DNA of 64,000 bases from Runella zeae DSM 19591 (GTDB lineage Bacteria; Bacteroidota; Bacteroidia; Cytophagales; Spirosomataceae), in NCBI RefSeq assembly GCF_000423565.1, contig NZ_AUIF01000041.1:1-64000 (forward strand), read 5' to 3'. The notes under the pieces are model-generated. The model was not told where the DNA came from and did not search any database. It worked only from the letters and a program-made list of their open reading frames with translations. Positions 23,642-32,544 of this stretch are shown piece after piece. Each line of letters begins with the position of its first letter. Position 1 is the first letter of the stretch. Made by a program: the position numbers and the translations under genes.

Positions 23642-26101
23642 TTAGCGAAGCTCCTTTCGCTCAATGTATTTGTGGTTTTTGGAAGCTAGTATTCTATAAT
23701 GACTAGCCAGTTCTTCTGACTTTAATAAGTGGTATGCTTGGGCTATTTGATTAAAAACCCGATTCCAATCTGGTTGGAGTCGTAGGGTAGCTGGTAGGTT
23801 TTGTATCACAAGGCCATTGTCGGTGCGGTGCTCGTATTTAAGAGCTGCTTTGGACTCATAAAGAGAATGAATATTGAGATAATGATCAGCCGCAATACGA
23901 TAACTATTTACTACACTACGAGCTTGCTTTACATCTTGCTGCATATGAGCATATCGTAAATTTGCCATTTCGAGCAGTGGTAGATAATCTAACACATTCA
24001 AAAATGAAGATTTACGATAGAGGATAAGTGCCTGTGAAGTATCGCCTTCCATGGCGGCAATACTTCCCAAATAACAGTAAGGGCGGCTCAAGTAGGGTAG
24101 CTCCTTAATTACTTTTTGTAATATATTTTTTGCCTCTTGGGGCTTGCCTTGTTTCAACCACAATTTTCCGAGTTTTGCGGCTAAAATCGTGCTATAGTTT
24201 TGAGCAATCTTATTTTGTAAATCGTTGGTAGATTGAGCTATCAAAGAGGCGAGTTTGCCAGGATAGCGAACTTCGAATGCCTGAAAAAAATCAGAATCAA
24301 TAGCTTCTGGGTCTCGACGGATGGCTTGTTTGTAGTATGAAAATGCTTGTAAACTATCACCTTGGCATTCAAATACTAGACCATTTCCAACCAAAAATTC
24401 GGTATTGTTAGGGTCAAGTGCTATGGCCTGTTTAAAGTGCACTAAGGTTTGTTCAGGATTGCGTTTCAAAAGAAAACTCAGCCATCCTTTGGTAAAATGA
24501 AATCCTGCATCGTGAGGATTGAGTTCTAGGGCTTGATCTATATACTGTATTGCTTTTGGCAAAGCTTGTAATGAAGGTTGTAAACTGTCTGAACACAGCG
24601 ATTGAGTTTCGATAGGGAATGAGCCAATGATAAAAGCAGCTAATTCATGGTAAGGGGCAACCTGAGGAGCTAAGTCGATGGCCTTTTGTATATTTTCTAA
24701 AGCCTCGTTTGGAGCATGATTGTACCAGTGTTTTTGAGCCTCGGAAGCGTATCGGTTCGCTTCATAATACTGGTATCGTTGATAATAACTCCAGAGACTT
24801 ACACTTAAAATAAGACTTCCTAAAGTAAGCCACAACGTTTTTTGACCTTTAAAAAACACTGGATAGCTACGGCGAGTGGCAATACCAACGTACACACTAG
24901 TAAGAGTCCAAACTGCAGAACTATAAAGTAGAGTTGAAAAAAATAATTCACGTACAAAAATACTTATTAGTGCCGCCAGCAGGATAATATCCATGAGGGC
25001 GGAGCTCGGGGAATGTGCGTGCTTTATGTTTTGCCATAATGCCCTCAATACCAACAAAAAAAATAAGGAAAAAAGTAGTAAACCTAAGATGCCTTTTTCG
25101 ATGAGAATTTGAAGATAAGTGTTGTTTGTAAATCGGGAAAAACCTTGATCCTCATTAGCAGGTTGACATAAGTCGCTAACTATGGGGTAGTTATTGCTGC
25201 CTACACCTAAAAACCAGTAATTTTCTAATTGGCAAAGGCTATTTTTTAAGATAGTAAGCCTGCCTTGATTACTACGTTGTTGTGATACGGTTTGGTTGAG
25301 CGAAAGTGTAGTTAAGATAGGTCGGGAGATAGTAGTCACCATTAGCGTTGTAGACAAACTTCCAATGAGCAAAAGTCGAATGAGTATCTTAAAATGGAAA
25401 GTTTGGAAGTACCATAGCAGTAGACACAACACAACCCAAAATATAATTAGAGATACATAAGCCCCTCGTGAAAAACTCATAAAAACGCTTAGATTAGTAA
25501 GAGCGAAAGCGAACAAAGTAAGTACTATCCCTACTTTTGAATCTAGAAATAAGCTACCTGCTATAAGTGGTAATGGTAAGAAACAAACCGCAATACTGGC
25601 CCATTCGTTGGTAAAAAGCTTGAAAGGGGCAAACATGCTTTTGAAATGCGAGATGTCACTCCAACCTTCTAGCTGAAGTTGACTTTGAAAAGAGAGAAAA
25701 ATAGAAAAGCTAATCAGTATCAACAATAAAGCATACCCAGATAGTCCCAAAATGAGCGTATGAGTTGACTGAATATGCTTTAGGGCTATCCTTACGCTAG
25801 TATAAATCAAGAAAAAGTAAAGCGTTCTCTCAAATGATAAAAAACTATTAGGTGGATAAATCGAGAAACAATAATTGAGGATTTCGGCAAATAATAGTAG
25901 CGTAAATACGGCATCTACCCAGGTAAAAGTCATAAAATTTAGGTCGGAAGTGGCTAGTCGTAATATTATAAAAGTAGTACCGAGGAGTAGGACAGGAAAA
26001 ACTACTGAAATATTCCAAAAACCTATGTAAATAACGATGAGAAGCAGTAAAACCAATAAAAAATCTTGTCGACGGTACTTGGAGTCGAAGGATATTTTCA
26101 T
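23642..26101 (-). CDS. O-antigen ligase-family protein with C-terminal TPR repeats
   Basis: The 819-residue protein has about 11 membrane helices (residues 12-430). These include the Wzy_C/WaaL signature region, with FMSFSRGAYVSLI and a large outward loop with QRSNQGRLTILKNSL and FLGVGSNNYP. About 450-800 is a series of TPR helices, for example NPEQTLVHFKQAIALDPNN and QAFSYYKQAIRRDPEA. Proteins of this build join polysaccharide or O-chain units to lipid or protein acceptors. No glycosyltransferases or wzx are nearby, so it is an orphan; protein O-glycosylation is possible but unproven. Confidence 0.8.
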   Translation of the reverse strand: MKISFDSKYRRQDFLLVLLLLIVIYIGFWNISVVFPVLLLGTTFIILRLATSDLNFMTFTWVDAVFTLLLFAEILNYCFSIYPPNSFLSFERTLYFFLIYTSVRIALKHIQSTHTLILGLSGYALLLILISFSIFLSFQSQLQLEGWSDISHFKSMFAPFKLFTNEWASIAVCFLPLPLIAGSLFLDSKVGIVLTLFAFALTNLSVFMSFSRGAYVSLIIFWVVLCLLLWYFQTFHFKILIRLLLIGSLSTTLMVTTISRPILTTLSLNQTVSQQRSNQGRLTILKNSLCQLENYWFLGVGSNNYPIVSDLCQPANEDQGFSRFTNNTYLQILIEKGILGLLLFSLFFLLVLRALWQNIKHAHSPSSALMDIILLAALISIFVRELFFSTLLYSSAVWTLTSVYVGIATRRSYPVFFKGQKTLWLTLGSLILSVSLWSYYQRYQYYEANRYASEAQKHWYNHAPNEALENIQKAIDLAPQVAPYHELAAFIIGSFPIETQSLCSDSLQPSLQALPKAIQYIDQALELNPHDAGFHFTKGWLSFLLKRNPEQTLVHFKQAIALDPNNTEFLVGNGLVFECQGDSLQAFSYYKQAIRRDPEAIDSDFFQAFEVRYPGKLASLIAQSTNDLQNKIAQNYSTILAAKLGKLWLKQGKPQEAKNILQKVIKELPYLSRPYCYLGSIAAMEGDTSQALILYRKSSFLNVLDYLPLLEMANLRYAHMQQDVKQARSVVNSYRIAADHYLNIHSLYESKAALKYEHRTDNGLVIQNLPATLRLQPDWNRVFNQIAQAYHLLKSEELASHYRILASKNHKYIERKELR

Positions 26102-26288
26102 ACGCGTTGAATGAATTTAAGACTTAGGCAAAGGTTGAGTAAATTTTATTGGAAATAGCAGGTTTTTTGTGATATTTACTCACAAAATCGAGGATATTTC
26201 TTCCAAACTTCCCACAACAAATGGGTTAAAAATATCCCTAAATGGCCTTTTTAAAGAAATTTTTGATATTCTCTCAACGTCGCCTTTT

Positions 26289-28313
26289 ATGTCAAACTTT
26301 CGTATCTGCCTGTATCTTAGTTGGATTGCCTTTAGCTACGTCATGCTTGCGGGATGTGGTAAAAACTCAAATGCTGATCCTTTAGAACATAATCTGGAGC
26401 TGGCGGGAGACAATCGTCCTGAGCTTGAGAAGGTACTGATACATTATCGTCAAAACCCTAACGATAGCCTTAAGCTCAAAGCGGCCATTATTCTCTTAAG
26501 TAATATCGAAAAAGCTACCTATTACGACGGTCCTTGGTTGACCCAATACAATGCCATTTTTGCCAATACGGCTCCCTTAGTAGATTATAAAATCAAGGCA
26601 TTGAAAGATTCCTTGATTTCAAAGATTGTGGAGAAAAATGATAAAAATCTATTCACAGAAAGCGATTTAAAGTCCTTAAAATCAGGGTTTTTTATTGAAC
26701 ATATTGATTTGGCATTTGCAGCTTGGCAATCCGCACCATGGTATAAGTCTGTGAGTTTTGAGTCTTTTTGCAATTATATCCTTCCTTATCGAAATTTTTC
26801 AGAACCTCCTACAATTTGGCGAAAAGAACTCAGGGCTCGTTATGATTCATTGATGACATCTAAGTACGATACTAGCATGCAAGAACTAACATGTCGTTTC
26901 AATGAAGAGCTTATCACTTGGTTTAAATATTCGATTCATTTTGATGATTATCCGGGTCGTATAGACATCAACAATTTGTTACGTGGCAAAAGGGGAAACT
27001 GTTCGGATATGGCCAATTTAGCTGCATATATCGGACGTTCCTATGGTATTCCGATTGCGATTGATTATACTCCCCAATGGGCCAATCATACAGCGGGGCA
27101 TGTTTGGAATGCACTTGTAATTAATCAAAATGAGTTTTTGCCTTTTTTAGGAGCGGAAGATAGCCCTGGTGATTATTATTTGTTTACTCGTGGTGAGTCC
27201 AAACCTGCCAAAGTGTATCGCAAAAACCTCATCAAAGTAGACAGTAGCTTTGCCGTCAAAGCTGAAAGACTAGGGATTGAAGAGAGCGAATTGCCCATTT
27301 ATTTAAGGAATGCGCGTGCATTGGACGTTACTCATTTCTATACCCCTACCGGCGATGTTGAACTTGATTTCAACGTTAGCGACGATACCCCTGTTTATTT
27401 ATGTATTTTTCAAAGGAATAATTGGCAGGCGATTGGGGGAGGCTTTGTGAAAGATAAAAAGGCATTATTTAAAAATATGGGTCGTGGAATTTTATACATG
27501 CCTATGTTTTATAAAAAAGGGTCGTATGAGGCGGCAGGAGCACCCATTATTTTCCCGTTAGAAGGTGACCCCATAGCTATTCGGTTTGATTCTTCCAAGC
27601 GAGAATCCATGCTAGTAGAGCGAAAATACCCGCTCAAACGTACGAGAAGCAAACTTTATATGGCGGAGTTCTACAGGTATGCACGTTTTGAGGGGGCAAA
27701 TACTCCCGATTTTAAAGATGCCACATTGTTATATACTATTGAAAATCCTATGGAAAAATGGGTGCTAACCGATGTAGGTGGTTATAAAATGAGAGACAAT
27801 TTACAGTATGAGTCTCTCTGGGAAGAGGCTACTATTAAGAGTCAAAAAGCTTTTCGTTATGTACGATTGGCACAAAGTTTTCATGAATCAATTAAAGTCG
27901 GAGAATTAGAGTTTTTTGCTCCTCAATCCTCTGCACCACTCAACGGTACTGCTATCGGTTCGGTCCCAAATCCTCATCATGCTTTTGACGGAGTACCTGG
28001 AAATAGTATTGTTTTGAACAAACAAAGGGGAGAAGATCACTGGGTTGGTCTTGATTTGGGTACAAGTACTACTATTGCTAAAGTCAGGTATTTACCCGTT
28101 AACGATAATAATAAAATCCTGCCTTCTCGAACTTATGAATTGTTTTATTGGGATGAATATTGGAAACCACTTGCCAAGCAAAAAGCGAAAGAACATACGA
28201 TTACTTTTCAAAATGTGCCTTCTAATGGGCTTTATTGGCTTCACTGTCGCGATTGTAATAGTACTGAAGAACGTCCCTTTAGAATCGTCAATGGTATCCA
28301 AGAATGGTGGTAA
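26289..28313 (+). CDS. Lipoprotein with transglutaminase-like and F5/8 C-like domains
   Basis: The 674-residue protein begins with a lipoprotein signal (MLAGC, Cys23). The frame is open 40 codons further upstream, but only the ATG at 26289 places the signal at the N-terminus. A helical region (about 40-200) precedes a transglutaminase-like core with Cys238 (GKRGNCSDMANLA), His271 (AGHVWNALV) and Asp291 (GAEDSPGD). After a beta domain, the C-terminal region (about 520-670) looks like a discoidin/F5/8 type C carbohydrate-binding domain (AFDGVPGN, HWVGLDLG, IAKVRYLP). It is likely a surface peptidase or cross-linking enzyme. It stops 2 nt before the converging exporter gene. Confidence 0.8.
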   Translation: MSNFRICLYLSWIAFSYVMLAGCGKNSNADPLEHNLELAGDNRPELEKVLIHYRQNPNDSLKLKAAIILLSNIEKATYYDGPWLTQYNAIFANTAPLVDYKIKALKDSLISKIVEKNDKNLFTESDLKSLKSGFFIEHIDLAFAAWQSAPWYKSVSFESFCNYILPYRNFSEPPTIWRKELRARYDSLMTSKYDTSMQELTCRFNEELITWFKYSIHFDDYPGRIDINNLLRGKRGNCSDMANLAAYIGRSYGIPIAIDYTPQWANHTAGHVWNALVINQNEFLPFLGAEDSPGDYYLFTRGESKPAKVYRKNLIKVDSSFAVKAERLGIEESELPIYLRNARALDVTHFYTPTGDVELDFNVSDDTPVYLCIFQRNNWQAIGGGFVKDKKALFKNMGRGILYMPMFYKKGSYEAAGAPIIFPLEGDPIAIRFDSSKRESMLVERKYPLKRTRSKLYMAEFYRYARFEGANTPDFKDATLLYTIENPMEKWVLTDVGGYKMRDNLQYESLWEEATIKSQKAFRYVRLAQSFHESIKVGELEFFAPQSSAPLNGTAIGSVPNPHHAFDGVPGNSIVLNKQRGEDHWVGLDLGTSTTIAKVRYLPVNDNNKILPSRTYELFYWDEYWKPLAKQKAKEHTITFQNVPSNGLYWLHCRDCNSTEERPFRIVNGIQEWW

Positions 28314-28315
28314 TA

Positions 28316-30403
28316 CTATGACCTAATACGATAGAGGCGGTCGGCGACACGAGTAGACTCGACCCGGTGTGTCACGAAAATAATGCCCATGTCGGGTTTC
28401 AAACGCATCAACAAATCCAGTACAGCTTGTTCCATTTGGTTATCCATAGATGCGGTGGCTTCGTCGAGCAGCAGTAACTGTGGACGAGGGTAGAGTGCCC
28501 TTGCCAAAGCTACCAATTGGGCTTGTCCCCCTGAGATATTAACACCGGTTTCTCCCAATATAGTATTGAAGCCGTATGGGAATTTTTCAAAATACTCAGT
28601 CAAACCATGGATTTCAAAAAACTCAATGAGCTTCTCGGTATTTTCTTCGGTAGGGGTGTTGAGCAAAATATTCTCAAAAAGTGAACCATTAAAAAGTTTA
28701 ACCTGCTGAGGTACCACTCCTACCAAACCTCGCCAGTGAGGCAACGAAAGCGACTCGAAGTTGATATCATTAACTTTAATAAGTCCGCTCTCAGGGTTAT
28801 AAAACCCTTGTAAAATCTGTAATAAAGTACTTTTACCACCACCACTTTCTCCCAAAATTCCTATTATTTCACCCTTTTTGAGGGTCATATCAAAAGAATC
28901 AAGTAGAAGAGGGCGGCCAGTAAATCTAAAATTAAGTTTTTCTATCCGCAATTGCTCGAAGGTACTAATCTCCAAATCACCCCCAAACAGTGCTGCTTCA
29001 CTAGGCAAAGTGGTAAATTCCTGCATTCGCTCTAGGGCTACTTGCGCTTCTTGTAATTGAATATTGATTAAAGCCACACTAGCAGCTGAGGCCATTACCA
29101 TGCTGATCATTTGGGTGATAGCCATTACCGACCCCACAGACAGGCTACCGTGTACTACCAGCCACGAGCTATACCAAATGATTCCGACAATAAACAAAGT
29201 ACTTGCTAATTGAGAGCTGATATTGAATCGATTAGATACAAGTCCAAGTTGAAATCTAGCTTCCTGAAACAATAGGTAGACACTTTTGGTAAGGCTTGCA
29301 AAGTGAGTTTCTCGATTGGCTACTTTAATAGTGCCAATCCCTTGAATAGTATCTATATAATGACTCTCATTTGAAGCATATGTTACCATTGTTTTTCGTT
29401 GGTTATCAATGAGTTCGTGATTGAATAAATATACTATCCACCCAAACAACGGTAGCCAAGCAATTGACAATATCCCTACGGAAGTGTGGTAATTGAACAA
29501 GACAATGACATTGACCAAAATCACTACAAATTCGAGCGCTAAGTTAGCGAAGAGGTTAGAAATCGTCTGCTGAATGCGACTTGTATCGTTGAGACGAGCA
29601 ATCAAGTCGCCTGTTTTTCGGGTATCAAAAAAAGACTTAGGAAGCCCTATAAGAGTAGAATAAAAATACTCGATGATGCGGACGTTGAAGTACTTAGTTT
29701 GTCGTAGTAAAAGAAGCTGCCTCAAATAAGTAAACAAAGAGCGTATTAGGAGTAAAAACAGCAGTAAACCTGCTCCAACGCTTAGTTTAAATAAATCTTT
29801 TGAAGGTAAGATGTAATCAACGAGTTTCTGAGAAAAGATAGCCACCGATAACCCTAACCCCGAAATGACAACTCCCAATACGAAAGCCATCAAAAGGGGA
29901 TTGAGGTCTTGTGCGGCAAATCCATAAAGCCATCGAAGTTTTGTCCAATAATTGTTTGGAGTTTTTTCATTCAAAACACTCTCTGAAGCGCTTAACAGTA
30001 AAAGAGTCTTGGATTGCCATAGAGTATCTAAGTCATGAGCAGGGATGTAGCTTATCCGTGATTCAGCAGGGTCACTAACGATGAATGCGTCTTGAGCGGT
30101 ATCATATCCATAACATATTACAAAATGGAGGAGATGTCCGCTTTTTAAAATGTGTAATATCGCAGGAGAGGAAATTTGCTTAAGATGAGCAATGTCGGTT
30201 TCAAATCCTTGGGCTTCAAGTCCTAGTTTTTTTGAAGCTTGAAAAAGACCTAATAAGGTAGTTCCGGTAGAGGAAGTGCCACTCAAGTTTCGAATTTTAG
30301 TAAGAGTAGCATTGCCACCAAAGGAGCGTAAAACCGACAACAAGCAAACCGCACCACAGTCAGACTCTTCGCGCTGAGTCAGATGAAAAGATTGATAATT
30401 CAT
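28316..30403 (-). CDS. Peptidase-containing ABC exporter (C39 peptidase, membrane, ATPase domains)
   Basis: The 695-residue protein is a complete PCAT: a C39 cysteine peptidase (residues 1-125, Gln10, Cys16 in ESDCGAVC, His93, Asp111), a six-helix ABC transmembrane domain (about 165-470) and an ATPase with Walker A GESGGGKST (518-526), signature ISGGQ (623-627), Walker B LLLLDEA (Glu648) and switch His679. Such proteins cut the leader after a double glycine and export the core. The frame continues 32 codons upstream, but that part is read through the peptide gene and hairpin, so the ATG at 30403 is chosen. The substrate is probably the GG-leader peptide encoded 62 nt upstream. No HlyD-type adaptor is adjacent. 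Confidence 0.93.
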   Translation of the reverse strand: MNYQSFHLTQREESDCGAVCLLSVLRSFGGNATLTKIRNLSGTSSTGTTLLGLFQASKKLGLEAQGFETDIAHLKQISSPAILHILKSGHLLHFVICYGYDTAQDAFIVSDPAESRISYIPAHDLDTLWQSKTLLLLSASESVLNEKTPNNYWTKLRWLYGFAAQDLNPLLMAFVLGVVISGLGLSVAIFSQKLVDYILPSKDLFKLSVGAGLLLFLLLIRSLFTYLRQLLLLRQTKYFNVRIIEYFYSTLIGLPKSFFDTRKTGDLIARLNDTSRIQQTISNLFANLALEFVVILVNVIVLFNYHTSVGILSIAWLPLFGWIVYLFNHELIDNQRKTMVTYASNESHYIDTIQGIGTIKVANRETHFASLTKSVYLLFQEARFQLGLVSNRFNISSQLASTLFIVGIIWYSSWLVVHGSLSVGSVMAITQMISMVMASAASVALINIQLQEAQVALERMQEFTTLPSEAALFGGDLEISTFEQLRIEKLNFRFTGRPLLLDSFDMTLKKGEIIGILGESGGGKSTLLQILQGFYNPESGLIKVNDINFESLSLPHWRGLVGVVPQQVKLFNGSLFENILLNTPTEENTEKLIEFFEIHGLTEYFEKFPYGFNTILGETGVNISGGQAQLVALARALYPRPQLLLLDEATASMDNQMEQAVLDLLMRLKPDMGIIFVTHRVESTRVADRLYRIRS

Positions 30404-30414
30404 AAAAAATGAAA

Positions 30415-30446
30415 AATCCAGTTTATTTTTTAGAATAAACTGGATT
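30415..30446 (-). terminator. Attenuator-like hairpin between peptide and exporter genes
   Basis: AATCCAGTTTA (30415-30425) pairs perfectly with 30436-30446 around a 10-base loop, followed on the minus strand by T-rich sequence up to the exporter ATG. It lies between the peptide stop (30466) and the exporter start (30403). It would let the peptide be made in excess over its exporter. Confidence 0.65.
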
Positions 30447-30465
30447 AGGGGATGTGGGAATAATT

Positions 30466-30636
30466 CTAACCGTAACTGTCTCCGTCGCTTCCACCGCAAT
30501 ATCTTGCGATAAGATTCTGAGCAAACTTCAACAAAACAGGATTGCCAAGTGTCACTGCTAAGGTAAGTACCTGATTAGCATAGAAACAAGTACCCCCTTC
30601 AATCTTGGCCATTCGTTCGAATGAGAGAAGTTTCAT
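30466..30636 (-). CDS. Double-glycine-leader peptide (bacteriocin- or signal-like precursor)
   Basis: This 56-residue ORF reads MKLLSFERMAKIEGG followed by a 41-residue core. The leader fits the class II/PCAT consensus: Leu-12, Ser-11, Met-7, Ile-4, Gly-2, Gly-1. The core has a hydrophobic middle (residues 23-44, with NP at 32-33), two cysteines (Cys17 and Cys47, positions 2 and 32 of the mature peptide, able to form a disulfide) and a Gly/Ser/Asp tail CGGSDGDSYG. The next gene is a C39-peptidase ABC exporter, which cleaves exactly this leader type. A TACCTTTG -7 element lies at 30712-30719. The mature product could be an antibacterial peptide, a pheromone or a RiPP without its modifying enzyme nearby. 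I know no described family with this core. Confidence 0.8.
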   Translation of the reverse strand: MKLLSFERMAKIEGGTCFYANQVLTLAVTLGNPVLLKFAQNLIARYCGGSDGDSYG

Positions 30637-30711
30637 AACTTGAATTGGAAAAATAATAGCCTACTCGTTGCAGGTTTTTCGGCAGACACCTAAAAGATTA
30701 TGTAATGAAAA

Positions 30712-30719
30712 CAAAGGTA
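30712..30719 (-). promoter_or_regulatory. Candidate -7 element of the peptide gene
   Basis: The minus strand reads TACCTTTG, an exact TAnnTTTG match, 75 nt before the peptide ATG and inside the gap after the upstream membrane-protein gene. No clean TTTG at -33 was found, only T-rich sequence. Confidence 0.5.
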
Positions 30720-30742
30720 AAATTATTAGGTCAATAATAAAA

Positions 30743-31381
30743 CTAAAGAATTACTAAAAACGTCACTAATATAGTCCAAATCACTAGCCCTGTTCCGTAA
30801 GTACCTAAAACCACAAGGAGCCATTTGGCAAACCCATATTGGCGGATTTGATTCAATCCTAGGGAGGTTAGTAATATAAAAAACAGTTGGGGTAAGTTTG
30901 CAATTTGTAATGGAAATACTGCCCAATTAGGAAGAGATTGAGCATCAAACAGCTCAAATAGAGATAGCTTAGGAATGTAGTTGAGGTCTTCAAGACTGGA
31001 TACTCCCTCATAAGCATAAATAGCCATTAATACTACACGAGTGATTGCAAAGATGATATAAGCTTTGGTAACTGCTCCAAAAATCTGTTTAAAGGTGATT
31101 TGGTATTCAAACAGCAAAGTGCCAAGATTGATAGCAAGGGCAATCAAAAAAATCTCTACAATGACTTTCAGTACTGCGCTTAATAATAATAACCAAAAAC
31201 TCTCTTTAACACTTGTAACGGCATTTTCAACCTCCTCCATTGTCATTTGTTCCGCAAAGGAGTTATAGAGGAATTTGTCATTGAGGATATATTCTTTGAG
31301 AGAAAAACTAAAAACAACTTCTACAAGCAAAATAGCAATTAATATAATAAGGTAATTGATTTGAAAGTATTTGGAGAGCAT
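30743..31381 (-). CDS. Multi-pass membrane protein next to the peptide gene, unknown function
   Basis: The 212-residue protein has a short basic N-terminus and five to six hydrophobic segments (about 8-28, 62-85, 100-120, 150-172 and 185-210), with an acidic loop EQMTMEEVENAVTS between the first two. Its build recalls Yip1-like or peptide-immunity membrane proteins, but no diagnostic motif is seen. It lies 106 nt upstream of the GG-leader peptide gene and on the same strand. I infer a possible immunity or accessory role; an unrelated neighbour is also possible. Confidence 0.6.
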   Translation of the reverse strand: MLSKYFQINYLIILIAILLVEVVFSFSLKEYILNDKFLYNSFAEQMTMEEVENAVTSVKESFWLLLLSAVLKVIVEIFLIALAINLGTLLFEYQITFKQIFGAVTKAYIIFAITRVVLMAIYAYEGVSSLEDLNYIPKLSLFELFDAQSLPNWAVFPLQIANLPQLFFILLTSLGLNQIRQYGFAKWLLVVLGTYGTGLVIWTILVTFLVIL

Positions 31382-31516
31382 ATATAACGTTGGTTTATGT
31401 AGTAATAAGCGCTAAGTTCATTAAATTTACTTATCTTTTATATTTGAACTCGCTTGCAAGATAGTGGATTGTAGGTATGGTAATATATTAAATTTATTAT
31501 ACGAATTTATAGTAAA

Positions 31517-32041
31517 CTACTTCCAATAATCTTTTAAAATGCCCTTGTGGTCATTTTGGAGCAAAAGCTCAAAAAGCTTAACAGTGGCTGAAGCATCACC
31601 CATGGCGCGATGTTGATGGGTATGAGGAATCGCTAAATCACGACAGATATTGCCCAAGCTGTATGATTTATAACCAGGAAAAATCTTTTTGCTAAGACGC
31701 ACAGTACAGAGAGTATCTCGGTCGTAATATTCGTCGATACGCTGGTATTCTCTTTTTATAAAACCATAATCAAACGTGACATTGTGCGCCACGAAGGTAG
31801 CATGGCGAGTGATTCGACTTATCTCTGGCGCAATTTCTTCAAAAGTAGGAGCATCTTTCACCATCTGGTTGTTGATACCTGTTAGCTGGGTAATGAAGCC
31901 TGGAATCCAGCACTGAGGGTTGATTAATGTTTGAAAAGAATCAATCACGGCATGGCCATCATGGCGAACAACCGCTATCTCTGTAATACGGCTGGTGGCA
32001 TAAGCTCCGCCGGTGGTTTCAATATCTACAATGGCAAACAT
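31517..32041 (-). CDS. DEDDh 3'-5' exonuclease (DnaQ-like)
   Basis: The 174-residue protein is a single exonuclease domain: VDIETTG (Asp6, Glu8), AHNVTFDYGF (Asp) and the HRAMGDAS motif (His and last Asp) supply the two-metal site. It resembles the proofreading epsilon subunit or the exonuclease half of DnaQ/UvrC-like fusions, but here it stands alone. It would trim single-stranded 3' ends. A TAAATTTG -7-like element at 32046-32053 ends just 5 nt before the ATG, so the mRNA may be leaderless or nearly so. Confidence 0.88.
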   Translation of the reverse strand: MFAIVDIETTGGAYATSRITEIAVVRHDGHAVIDSFQTLINPQCWIPGFITQLTGINNQMVKDAPTFEEIAPEISRITRHATFVAHNVTFDYGFIKREYQRIDEYYDRDTLCTVRLSKKIFPGYKSYSLGNICRDLAIPHTHQHRAMGDASATVKLFELLLQNDHKGILKDYWK

Positions 32042-32119
32042 GGAGCAAATTTAGTAATTTGAGATAGCATTTGGGAAAAATACGGGGAAAACACCGACAG
32101 CATAGTGGGAATTTTCCCA

Positions 32120-32150
32120 TTGATTGGCAGAAGGGGGGGGCGCAATTTTG
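32120..32150 (+). promoter_or_regulatory. Probable promoter of the stand-alone LytTR gene, with a G8 tract in its spacer
   Basis: TTG (32120-32122) is followed by 20 nt and CAATTTTG (32143-32150), one base off the TAnnTTTG consensus, and the ATG follows 30 nt later. The spacer includes eight consecutive G (32133-32140). Slippage in this tract would change the box spacing. Confidence 0.45.
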
Positions 32151-32179
32151 CAATGACACTTTAACCCCGTCCATTCATT

Positions 32180-32530
32180 ATGAAAACGCTCATATTAATT
32201 GAAACCTCCAATGGAGTTGTTGGAATAAGGTTGCCCATGAATTCCTATAAAGTCTTTGTACCTTTACAAGAAATCGTAAGACTAGAAGGAGAACGCAACT
32301 ATACGTGGGTTGTTCTCAAAAATGGTAAACGCATTTTGATTTCAAAAACCCTAAAGCTTTTTGAAAACGTATTACCTACGCCATTTTTGAGGGTTAGCCG
32401 AGGTTGCATGATCAATCTATTGTACGTAGTTCCTTGCAAAAATCGAATCTTCAAACTTACTGATGGATTTAAGGTACCTGTGTCGAGGCGACGTGTCAAA
32501 GTGCTGGAAGCACTTCGAGAGGCTGCCTGA
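32180..32530 (+). CDS. Stand-alone LytTR DNA-binding protein
   Basis: The 116-residue protein is essentially one LytTR domain (about 20-116): VPLQEIVRLEGERNYTWVVL, ILISKTLKLFE and FLRVSRGCMINLLYV are typical strands and helices. It has no receiver or membrane domain, so it is not directly phosphorylated; it may act with another factor or by abundance. It is divergent from the exonuclease gene and converges on the AddB-like gene with a 14-bp gap. The promoter spacer holds a homopolymeric G8 tract. Confidence 0.88.
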   Translation: MKTLILIETSNGVVGIRLPMNSYKVFVPLQEIVRLEGERNYTWVVLKNGKRILISKTLKLFENVLPTPFLRVSRGCMINLLYVVPCKNRIFKLTDGFKVPVSRRRVKVLEALREAA

Positions 32531-32544
32531 AAGCTTGAAAACAC

